Assembly (NCBI GenBank): GCA_023435025.1
Contig: JAEYSE010000080.1
Span: 1 to 12,199, forward strand
DNA length: 12,199 nucleotides
From: Bacillota bacterium
Lineage (GTDB): Bacteria > Bacillota > Clostridia > Christensenellales > CAG-138
Reading direction: 5' to 3'
Made by a program: the position numbers and the translations under genes. The notes under the pieces are model-generated. The model worked only from the letters and a program-made list of their open reading frames with translations. It had not been told where the DNA came from and made no database searches. Below, piece by piece: positions 5,924 to 12,199 of the stretch (the stretch's first letter is position 1; the number at the start of each line of letters is the position of its first letter).

Positions 5924-7990
5924 TTATAATTTCCAACCGTTGTCCACTGGCAGAATCACATGGAAACGGCTAAATTTGCCTTCCCTGGTTTCTATTTCGA
6001 ATTTCCCATGATGATCTTTAACGATTCCGTGGCTGATGGACAATCCGAGCCCCGTGCCCAGTTCCTTGGGTTTGGTGGAAAAGAACGGCTCGAATATTTT
6101 CTGCTGTACCCAGGCAGGAATACCTGTGCCATGGTCTTCCACCGTGAGTCTGATCCATCTGCGCTCCGCCTCAAAAAAGGGTACGCAACGGACGCGGATA
6201 ATCTTATCCTCATCGTATTCGGGGTACTTCTCATTGAGCGCGTCGCGTGCGTTGGTTAAAAGATTCATCAATACCTGCTGAATCTGCTGGCTGCGACATT
6301 TGATATCGGGTATGTTGTCATTCAATTGTACATCGAGCGTAATCTGATCCCGTTTGATGACGGTCTTGATCAAAGACATAGTCTGGTTGACAATATCATA
6401 TACGCTTGCGTAGCTATGGGATTGTTTTTCCTGGCGAGAAAACTGCAGCAGGTTACGTACGATTTCGGAAATGCGTTTCGTTTCGTTGAGTATTTCATGG
6501 CTATAACTGGAAATACCCATGTTTTCTCCCGCCTCATCCTGAATAAGCTGCGCATAATTCATAATGCCGTTGATGGGATTGTTGATTTCATGCGCAACGC
6601 CACCCGCCAATGTGCCGATGGCTTCCAACTTCTGCTGCTGGCGCATTTGCGCATCCACATCCGCTTTTTTGCGCTCAAGTTCCTTTCTTTCCGTAATGTC
6701 GCGCACAAATACGAAACCGCCTCGTACCCCGTCTATTTCGATCGGAACCGATTTGACCTCGACCTCAACCTCACTGCCATCCATCCGAAGATACACTTCC
6801 TCCAGCGGCGGGGAACCCGTTCCCGTTTCGAGGGCTTGCATACGCTGCCGTATGACATCGTGGAAATCCGACCTGGCATGGTCGAGAACGGATCTGCCAA
6901 TCAGCTTTTCGGGCCCGCTTACGCCCAGCAGTTCGAGCATGGTTTGGTTGGCGAATTCAAATTTACCATCCATTTGGATGAATATGGCGTCCGGCGCGCC
7001 TTCTATCAGCAGCCGCTGCCTGTTTTCACTTGCTTTGAGCGCATTTGTCACAAGGACCCGCTGCGTAATATCGTGAATGATTGCATATATCAACGCGTTG
7101 TGCTCATACTGAATAGCGCCCGCATACACCTCAACATCTACAATTTCGCCGTTCGCCTTTTTGCTTCTGCTTTCAAAATGGACGCTCTGGTCCGCTTCCA
7201 CCTTTGAATTGAAAATACGAAAATGCTCCGTGATTTCCGGAAACAGAGTCCGATAACCGAGTGTCTGCATGACCTCCCGCGGATAACCGTAGAACTTGCA
7301 CGCAGCCTCATTCGCGTTGAGAATGTTTCCTTCCTCCGGCTTCAACAGCAGGACCACGGCATGGTTATCCTCATACAAAGCGCGGTAAAGCTCGTTTGCC
7401 TCCGCAGCGCGCTTATAGGTCTTGTGCCATCCCAGTTGCACCTGAAGAAGCTGCGTAACTAAGACCGATGCCACCGCGTGGATTAGGAATATGGTCAGAC
7501 TCGCCTGCTCAAATAAGAGCTGTGCCGTTTCCCATGGAAGCAGCAGCCAGCAAAGCAACGTAGCCACCTGAAGCAATACCCCAAACAGCGTAGTGCTGTA
7601 AAAAGTATGCTTTCGTTTCCCGGAACCCAGCTTCCGCCACAAAAGCCCTAGAATGTTGCAAACAACAATAATCCCTATCCCAGGCAGTACGCCAGGCCCA
7701 GCAGCCAACACCCTATAAACTATCATGATTATGGAGGCGCTTATGGAAACGGTGCCGCCGAATATGAACGCGATCACGCCGATAAATACCGAGCGTGCAT
7801 CCAGTATGATGCCGGGCAACAACTCATAACCGGAGTATAAGAGCAAAACTCCAACTCCGCCGCATAGGATGCCCATAATCCAGTTGAAAGGCAACTTAAA
7901 CCGGACAGACGCCCCATAACTAATTTCATGCACAACGCTTATGAGCAACAGGGTAAGAAGATTATGGGTGATTTCTACGAGCAGGTCCAT
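5924..7990 (-). CDS. Sensor histidine kinase: LytS-type 5TM domain, two PAS domains, HisKA, HATPase
   Basis: A 688-residue membrane-bound hybrid of sensor modules. Residues 1-185 are a multi-helix region resembling the 5TMR_LYT family, with its signature DARSVFIGVIAFIFGGT (64-80) and IVYRVLAAGPG (90-100). Two PAS domains follow at about 197-318 and 322-440, each ending in the usual DIT(Q/E)R. The dimerisation domain has the phospho-acceptor H467 in GGVAHEINNP (463-472). The ATPase domain shows N576 and N580 (N box), EDHGTGIP with D619 (618-625), FEPFFSTK (633-640) and GTGLGL (645-650). Everything needed for activity is present. The stimulus is unknown: LytS-type 5TM domains sense cell-wall or membrane-related signals or small molecules, and the PAS domains could bind heme, flavin or metabolites. 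ATG 7990 has GGGAGGGGAG upstream. It forms an operon with the HD-GYP regulator. Confidence 0.93.
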   Translation of the reverse strand: MDLLVEITHNLLTLLLISVVHEISYGASVRFKLPFNWIMGILCGGVGVLLLYSGYELLPGIILDARSVFIGVIAFIFGGTVSISASIIMIVYRVLAAGPGVLPGIGIIVVCNILGLLWRKLGSGKRKHTFYSTTLFGVLLQVATLLCWLLLPWETAQLLFEQASLTIFLIHAVASVLVTQLLQVQLGWHKTYKRAAEANELYRALYEDNHAVVLLLKPEEGNILNANEAACKFYGYPREVMQTLGYRTLFPEITEHFRIFNSKVEADQSVHFESRSKKANGEIVDVEVYAGAIQYEHNALIYAIIHDITQRVLVTNALKASENRQRLLIEGAPDAIFIQMDGKFEFANQTMLELLGVSGPEKLIGRSVLDHARSDFHDVIRQRMQALETGTGSPPLEEVYLRMDGSEVEVEVKSVPIEIDGVRGGFVFVRDITERKELERKKADVDAQMRQQQKLEAIGTLAGGVAHEINNPINGIMNYAQLIQDEAGENMGISSYSHEILNETKRISEIVRNLLQFSRQEKQSHSYASVYDIVNQTMSLIKTVIKRDQITLDVQLNDNIPDIKCRSQQIQQVLMNLLTNARDALNEKYPEYDEDKIIRVRCVPFFEAERRWIRLTVEDHGTGIPAWVQQKIFEPFFSTKPKELGTGLGLSISHGIVKDHHGKFEIETREGKFSRFHVILPVDNGWKL

Positions 7991-8023
7991 ATTTCGGCTC
8001 TCCCCTCCCGTTAAACCGTATAT

Positions 8024-8029
8024 AATATA
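8024..8029 (-). promoter_or_regulatory. Candidate extended -10 promoter of the kinase operon
   Basis: On the minus strand TGATATATT forms an extended -10 (TG-A-TATATT, hexamer at 8029-8024), about 35 bases before the kinase start. The position 17 bases upstream reads TTTCGA, only 3 of 6 to a -35. The heptamer TTTCGAT occurs twice just upstream. Confidence 0.35.
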
Positions 8030-8175
8030 TCATCGAAAGAATTGTATCGAAAATTACTCCATATACAAAGTATATCTTCCGTTTCGAATTATGGAAAGAG
8101 ACTTTAACCAAAATTGCCGAAAATTGTTTCATTTGAGATGAAATTCTTGCTCTTTTTGAAAATTCTGTAAAAATT

Positions 8176-8204
8176 GGAGCCTGCCGCATAATGCGGCAGG
8201 CTCC
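8176..8204 (-). terminator. Rho-independent terminator of the purine permease gene
   Basis: GGAGCCTGCCGCAT (8176-8189) pairs perfectly with ATGCGGCAGGCTCC (8191-8204), and on the minus strand it is followed by AATTTTTAC. It begins about 45 bases after the permease stop codon, so it closes that gene. A 75-codon minus-strand frame starting inside this hairpin is not a gene. Confidence 0.88.
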
Positions 8205-8248
8205 TACTCTTCATTGACTATCGACTATTGCCTGACACGCGCCAGCTA

Positions 8249-9661
8249 TTATAGTTTGAGAATTGCCAGCGCGACGAAGTACACGATGAACAGGAAAGTG
8301 AACACATAAAGCAGCGGATGTACTTCCTTTGCCTTGCCACGCACGAGCTTGGTGAGGACGTAGAATATGAAGCCAGCAGCAATACCGTTGGAAATGCTGT
8401 AGGTGAGCGGCATGATGATGAGAGTCATGAATGCCGGAAGCGCTTCTTCAAAGTCATCCCACTTGATCTTGCGGAGCGAGTCAGCCATCAATACACCTAC
8501 GATGATGAGCGCAGGAGCGGTGGCAGCCGTCGTGACCATACCAGCTACGGGAGCCAGGAACAGGCACAACAGGAACAGGATTGCCGTTACAACGGAGGTA
8601 AGGCCTGTCTTACCACCTTCGCTGATGCCAGCAGCCGATTCAACATACGTGGTCGTATTGCTCGTACCGATCAAAGCGCCAACAGAGGTGGCGATGGAGT
8701 CCGCAAAGAGCGCCTTATCCATCTTGGACTTAAAGCCTTTGCCGGAGAACAGCGCGGATTCGTCTTTTTCATCGAATATGCCGGCCTTGCGTCCGGTACC
8801 GATGAACGTGCCGATGGTATCAAACGTATCCGTCAGCGAGAAGGCGAACACCGTCACAATAACCACAATTATTTTTGTAGGATCTGCAAATAGACCCGGG
8901 AAATCTAGCTGGAATGCCGTCTTCGAGACGTCGCTCACAGCCATGGCCGCGGAAGGATCATATTTGGTAACACCCAGCGGGATACCTACAAGTGTGGTGA
9001 ATACGATGCCGAGAAGGATCGCGCCCTTGACCTTGCACACCATCAGGATGGCGGTGACGACAAGACCAATGATCGCCATCAGGGCGTGGGGGCTAAGCGC
9101 AAAGTTTACGAGCGCGGGGATAGCGCCGCCGTTGGAAACGACCGTACCGCCTGCCGCCGCGGGATCGTTGATGATGTTCCAAGGATCGATTGTGAACTTG
9201 ATCATATTCGCATCCTTGAGGCCGATGTAGGCGATAAACAGACCAATGCCGGCACCGATGGCCAGCTGCAGGGACTGGGGTATGGACTTGATAATGGATT
9301 TACGAACCTTTGTAACCGTGATAACAATATTGATAATACCGCAGATGAATACCATGGCGAGTGCTTGCTGCCAACTAAACCCAAGCGCAAAGCAAACCGT
9401 ATACGTAAAGAATGCGTTAAGGCCCATGCCCGGAGCGAGCGCGTAGGGAACGTTGGCAACGAAGCCCATGACCAGGGTGCCGATTGCGGTGGCCAGTATT
9501 GTTGCGACGAATATGCCGCCCTTGTCAAAACCGGGAACCGCGCTCAAAATGGCGGGGTTAACAAAGATGATGTAGGCCATGGTGAAAAATGTAGTAACGC
9601 CTGCAATGATCTCTGTTCTGGCATTGGTGCCGGACGCCTTGAGCTTGAACAGCTTTTCCAT
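8249..9661 (-). CDS. pbuG: NCS2 (AzgA/PbuG-type) purine permease
   Basis: A 470-residue integral membrane transporter, probably a proton symporter for hypoxanthine, guanine or adenine. About 13-14 hydrophobic segments cover the whole length. Family motifs: GMGLNAFF (78-85) after TM2, LTDTFDTIGTFIGTG (276-290) in the substrate-binding half, and a region at 332-351 beginning GTSNTTTYVESAAGISEG. These are diagnostic of the AzgA/PbuG branch rather than the UraA/xanthine branch. Length is typical. The ATG at 9661 has AGGAGG 5 bases upstream. It is a single-gene unit with its own terminator. I looked for a purine riboswitch in front, as many Firmicutes have, and found none, so control is likely by another mechanism. 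Which purine is preferred cannot be told from sequence. Confidence 0.92.
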   Translation of the reverse strand: MEKLFKLKASGTNARTEIIAGVTTFFTMAYIIFVNPAILSAVPGFDKGGIFVATILATAIGTLVMGFVANVPYALAPGMGLNAFFTYTVCFALGFSWQQALAMVFICGIINIVITVTKVRKSIIKSIPQSLQLAIGAGIGLFIAYIGLKDANMIKFTIDPWNIINDPAAAGGTVVSNGGAIPALVNFALSPHALMAIIGLVVTAILMVCKVKGAILLGIVFTTLVGIPLGVTKYDPSAAMAVSDVSKTAFQLDFPGLFADPTKIIVVIVTVFAFSLTDTFDTIGTFIGTGRKAGIFDEKDESALFSGKGFKSKMDKALFADSIATSVGALIGTSNTTTYVESAAGISEGGKTGLTSVVTAILFLLCLFLAPVAGMVTTAATAPALIIVGVLMADSLRKIKWDDFEEALPAFMTLIIMPLTYSISNGIAAGFIFYVLTKLVRGKAKEVHPLLYVFTFLFIVYFVALAILKL

Positions 9662-9690
9662 AACTACCTCCTAAGTATGATTTCTTAACA

Positions 9691-9696
9691 ATTGTA
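9691..9696 (-). promoter_or_regulatory. Extended -10 promoter of the purine permease gene
   Basis: On the minus strand TGATACAAT gives an extended -10 (hexamer TACAAT, 9696-9691), with CTGTAA at the -35 position after a 17-base spacer (9719-9714, 3 of 6). Transcription would start near 9685, about 24 bases before the ATG. Confidence 0.45.
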
Positions 9697-9770
9697 TCAC
9701 ACTCCGTTCAAAATTACAGTATAACAATTTTCAATATGTTCATATGTTACAACTGCAGAACCTAAACGAA

Positions 9771-9799
9771 AAGGCCCGGCACCAATACTGCCAGGCCTT
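9771..9799 (-). terminator. Second terminator-like hairpin upstream of the permease
   Basis: On the minus strand AAGGCCTGGCA pairs with TGCCGGGCCTT over 11 positions (one G-T pair) around a 7-base loop, followed by TTCGTTT. Reading plus, there is one mismatch and a TTTTT five bases on. It may back up the surface-protein terminator, or attenuate a longer permease transcript if a promoter lies further upstream. Confidence 0.65.
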
Positions 9800-9913
9800 A
9801 ACTTTTTAATATATCCGCAAGCGATTGTTTATTTAATAATTCTCCATTTTCCTATAAAGCGGAAGTTCAAGCACCTTGCCGTTTAAATGGATAATCGGCT
9901 CCAATTACGCAAA

Positions 9914-9945
9914 AGGGCAACCGCGTTGTGGTGCGCGATTGCCCT
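9914..9945 (-). terminator. Rho-independent terminator of the surface protein gene
   Basis: On the minus strand AGGGCAATCGCG pairs with CGCGGTTGCCCT (12 positions, one G-T pair) around an 8-base loop and is followed by TTTGCG. It starts about 20 bases after the surface-protein stop codon. Confidence 0.82.
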
Positions 9946-9965
9946 TGTCTCTTTTTGGTAGGGGT

Positions 9966-12199
9966 TTATGCTTTGTGATTTCTGCGTCTCAGCACGACGG
10001 CTGCTGCAAGCCCAGCCGCTGCGATTATAGCGATTCCCGCCCACAACCCCGGCAGAGAGTTATCGGTCTTTGGAACGCCGATTTGTGGCATCAGCGTAAA
10101 GATGGGGCTTGTGGCACGGCCGGTGGCATTCATCGCCACACAATAATACTGATACGTGCTGTTTTCCAACGTGACCGGCGAAATCGTGTAGCTTGCGTCC
10201 GTTGCGCCGACAAGGGGAATAAATCCCATGCCATCATTACGGTCGATGTACCATTGGTAGCTCGTTGCGTTCGTAGCTGTAACGGAAAGCGTCGTCGTTC
10301 CGCCAAAGTTTGTCGGGATGGTCTTAGGTACCGTTGGCCCGGTGATAACTAGGGTGGCTGGGCGGGTGCTATCCTTCTTTACCTTTGATGTGGCGGTAAA
10401 GGTTAACGTCCGATTGACCATGACGGCAGTTGTCTTCTGTGCAATATTCGTTCCGCCCGTTGAGTCATTATTCCACATTACCCACGTATAACCAGGTTTC
10501 ACGCCTGCATCTATCTCAACGCTTGTGCCGGACAGGTATACTCCGCTTCCCGTAGCATTCTCTGTTCCCGCATCGGTATTAAGCGTCAGGGTATAATAAT
10601 CAATCGCAGTGGTACTGTTTTCATTTATTTTTATCCCGCTTGGTGCGGAACTGTCCAGTTCGATTAGTATGGTCTTTTTCGTGTCAACGCCGTTGGCAAA
10701 TATTTTATATTCGCTCGGCGGCAACGCGGACCCATTATTGTACACAATATCAGGATCGCCAGCTAAGACAAGCGTAATCACGGGAACGTCAGCTCCTGTC
10801 CAGGCTACGTCATCTTTGTTTACGTCGATTGTGATATTTTGTGTGATAAGTGTTGCGGTAGCCTTGAGCGTGATGGCTTTTGTCATGGTTACCGTGCCGG
10901 TTTTGGAATTAATGTCGCTTACCCCAGTGGTCTTGCTTTCCCACTTATCCCATTTATATCCTGTCGCGATGTCGGCGTTAAGCGAAACCCCTTGACCGGA
11001 AAGATAATTTCCCGCACTCACTGGATTGCTCGTACCATCTCCCGCTTCCAGCGACAGCGTATAGTAATCCACCGTAGCCGTGTTGCTGCCACTATCGCTT
11101 ACGGTCACAGTTACGTCGGTATCGATTTCCCCGGCATATATCCTGTATGTACCCGCCGGTACAACTGCCGTGTAGTTATTCGTTCCTGACGCCGCAGTCA
11201 GATTAGAAACAAGAGTCGGGGACGCTTCATCGGTGCGCAACGACAGTGACTTTCCGCTGTCCACCCAGTCGCTGTCATTGAGTTCTAGGTCCACGATGGT
11301 GTTATATCTGGGTGTGACCGTGGACGTTACGGGAGAAGATACAGCGGGTGCGTCAAGTATATCTCCGCTGATACTCGTGATCTTTGCGGTATTCGTATAG
11401 TTTTTACCGCCCACTGCATCGGCAGGAATCGTAGCCGTAAAGCTTACAGAAGAACTGCCGTTTTCCGGGACGGAAGTGATCGTCCAAGATATCATACCGC
11501 TTGTGTTCGTTCCGCCGTCGTTAATCGTTCCGACGGTCAGCCCGGTCGGTATCGTATCTGTGACCACGACATCGGCTAGCGGAGAGGACGTCAAATTGTT
11601 CACCGTAATCGTATAGGTCAGAGTATCCCCCGCAACAACGCCTGAGGTCGGGCTGACTGTCTTTTCTATACCGGCAAGCACGCTCAGTTTTCCGTTGTTA
11701 CCAAGCGTAGCCGTCAAGAGCTTGCTGGTTTCATCCAAGCTGAATGTACTGGCATTCTCCGCAGTATCCGTTATGTGGGCCGCTTTTGCTATGGCCGCAA
11801 AGCTTGTTTTAGGCGTACTGGTGTAGCCTTCGGGTGCTAAGGCGTCTGCCGTGACGTTATCAAAGTAATATTTGTTATCGCCAGTGGGTGTGAATGCAGC
11901 GGTGCTTTGCGCAGTTTTCGTGCTGCCTGTTTCAGTGAAGGCATTGCTGTAATAAGTTCCGGTCAGCGAGGCGGCATTTGCCAGCTCTACGCTATACTTA
12001 AGCTGTATCGGGCTCTGATTGGGATTGGAATACGTTCCGGGGGCCGGATTCTTGCGGTTGGCAAATATAATTAGCGGAAGCTCGTCCGCCGGTAGCGTCC
12101 ATGTGAGCGTGCGCGTTTCACTGTTATAGGAAACGGTGCTGGTGTAACCTGTAAACGCATAGGCAGTCGTATTGCCTGTGGCCGTTCCCGAGCCCGTTA
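9966..12199 (-). CDS. Large modular cell-surface protein, C-terminal 743 residues (5' end outside window)
   Basis: The frame is open from the stop at 9966 to the right edge. The internal TTG at 11738 is not a start, because coding continues without a stop through 153 more codons. Modules in protein order: a Thr/Ser/Ala-rich region (12199-11670); a DUF11-like domain (11669-11307; GDTLTYTITVNN ... VVVTDTIPTG); two composite repeats of about 150 residues (11303-10848 and 10841-10383), each a beta-sandwich-like part followed by an InlB B-repeat-like part starting DYYTL and carrying YLSG and GYxW; an Ig-like domain (10364-10092; SYQWYIDR ... YYCVA); and a tail with VPKTD, a hydrophobic segment and RRRNHKA. 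That tail resembles a sortase signal or a plain membrane anchor. It is probably an adhesin or cell-wall protein, with no visible catalytic site. Its own terminator follows; no sortase is in the window. Confidence 0.88.
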   Translation of the reverse strand, partial: TGSGTATGNTTAYAFTGYTSTVSYNSETRTLTWTLPADELPLIIFANRKNPAPGTYSNPNQSPIQLKYSVELANAASLTGTYYSNAFTETGSTKTAQSTAAFTPTGDNKYYFDNVTADALAPEGYTSTPKTSFAAIAKAAHITDTAENASTFSLDETSKLLTATLGNNGKLSVLAGIEKTVSPTSGVVAGDTLTYTITVNNLTSSPLADVVVTDTIPTGLTVGTINDGGTNTSGMISWTITSVPENGSSSVSFTATIPADAVGGKNYTNTAKITSISGDILDAPAVSSPVTSTVTPRYNTIVDLELNDSDWVDSGKSLSLRTDEASPTLVSNLTAASGTNNYTAVVPAGTYRIYAGEIDTDVTVTVSDSGSNTATVDYYTLSLEAGDGTSNPVSAGNYLSGQGVSLNADIATGYKWDKWESKTTGVSDINSKTGTVTMTKAITLKATATLITQNITIDVNKDDVAWTGADVPVITLVLAGDPDIVYNNGSALPPSEYKIFANGVDTKKTILIELDSSAPSGIKINENSTTAIDYYTLTLNTDAGTENATGSGVYLSGTSVEIDAGVKPGYTWVMWNNDSTGGTNIAQKTTAVMVNRTLTFTATSKVKKDSTRPATLVITGPTVPKTIPTNFGGTTTLSVTATNATSYQWYIDRNDGMGFIPLVGATDASYTISPVTLENSTYQYYCVAMNATGRATSPIFTLMPQIGVPKTDNSLPGLWAGIAIIAAAGLAAAVVLRRRNHKA
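10062..10076 (-). other. Degenerate sortase-like motif VPKTD at the C-terminus of the surface protein
   Basis: VPKTD is followed by NSLPGLW, an 18-residue hydrophobic stretch and a basic tail. Many clostridial surface proteins end in (L/I)PKTGDNS-x2-GLW, so this looks like that signal with the glycine missing. Either the sortase tolerates it or the protein is held by the membrane helix alone. Confidence 0.5.

Larger units (their letters stand above)
9662..9965. other. Intergenic region between the purine permease and the surface protein
   Basis: This 304-base gap contains, from right to left on the minus strand, the surface-protein terminator, a 23-codon open frame without a ribosome binding site, a second terminator-like hairpin and the permease promoter with its AGGAGG (9667-9672). 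The rest is AT-rich. I see no tRNA, riboswitch or repeat element. Confidence 0.6.

Noticed and set aside
7962..8189. 75-codon minus-strand frame overlapping the kinase start
   Set aside because: It begins inside the permease terminator hairpin and covers the kinase promoter region; no ribosome binding site.
9662..9900. Purine riboswitch in front of the permease
   Set aside because: I looked for the conserved purine-aptamer loops and stems on the minus strand and did not find them; only a plain hairpin is present.
1..12199. CRISPR array, tRNA or rRNA genes, transposase or insertion sequence
   Set aside because: No regularly spaced repeats, no tRNA-like or rRNA segments and no transposase-like protein were seen on either strand.

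Overview
The window looks like a chromosomal segment of an anaerobic Firmicute of the class Clostridia. Evidence: strong AGGAGG-type ribosome binding sites, sigma-A-like promoters, hairpin-plus-T-run terminators, a LytS-type 5TM sensor kinase, an HD-GYP response regulator, a YoaS/YozG-like DUF2975-XRE pair and an iron-dependent alcohol dehydrogenase. Coding DNA is of moderate GC and intergenic DNA is AT-rich. A gut-type Clostridium such as a Christensenellaceae member would fit, but that is only an inference.

Layout, left to right. The first 40 bases are the start of a minus-strand gene that leaves the window. Next is a minus-strand operon (276-1051): a DUF2975 membrane protein followed by a small XRE regulator, with a near-consensus promoter in front and a bidirectional terminator behind. 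A monocistronic iron-containing (butanol/YqhD-like) alcohol dehydrogenase follows (1216-2388, minus), with its own terminator. Divergent from it is a plus-strand protein (2668-3366) with two CDGSH iron-sulfur motifs flanking a divergent ferredoxin-like segment. After a structured intergenic stretch comes a CsoR-type copper-sensor homologue (minus). Divergent from csoR is a two-gene plus-strand operon: a lipoprotein with a cytochrome b5-like domain, and a small 4-TM protein with two H-x13-H heme-ligand pairs. This operon converges, with one base between stop codons, on a minus-strand two-component operon: a 5TM-PAS-PAS histidine kinase and a REC-HD-GYP regulator. Next is an NCS2 purine permease (minus) with strong terminator and promoter signals. 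The right end is the C-terminal 743 residues of a large minus-strand surface protein: a DUF11-like domain, two composite InlB-B-like repeats, an Ig-like domain and a sorting-signal-like tail.

How the parts work together. The most interesting block is 2668-4847: iron-sulfur protein, copper-type repressor, exported heme-b5-like lipoprotein and a bis-heme-like membrane protein. It reads as a small redox/metal module. I propose that the lipoprotein and 4-TM protein form a minimal transmembrane electron path, possibly under CsoR control. The kinase and HD-GYP protein form a signalling unit that would lower cyclic-di-GMP. The purine permease, alcohol dehydrogenase and DUF2975-XRE units appear independent. 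All assignments come from reading motifs in the sequence; no database search was possible.
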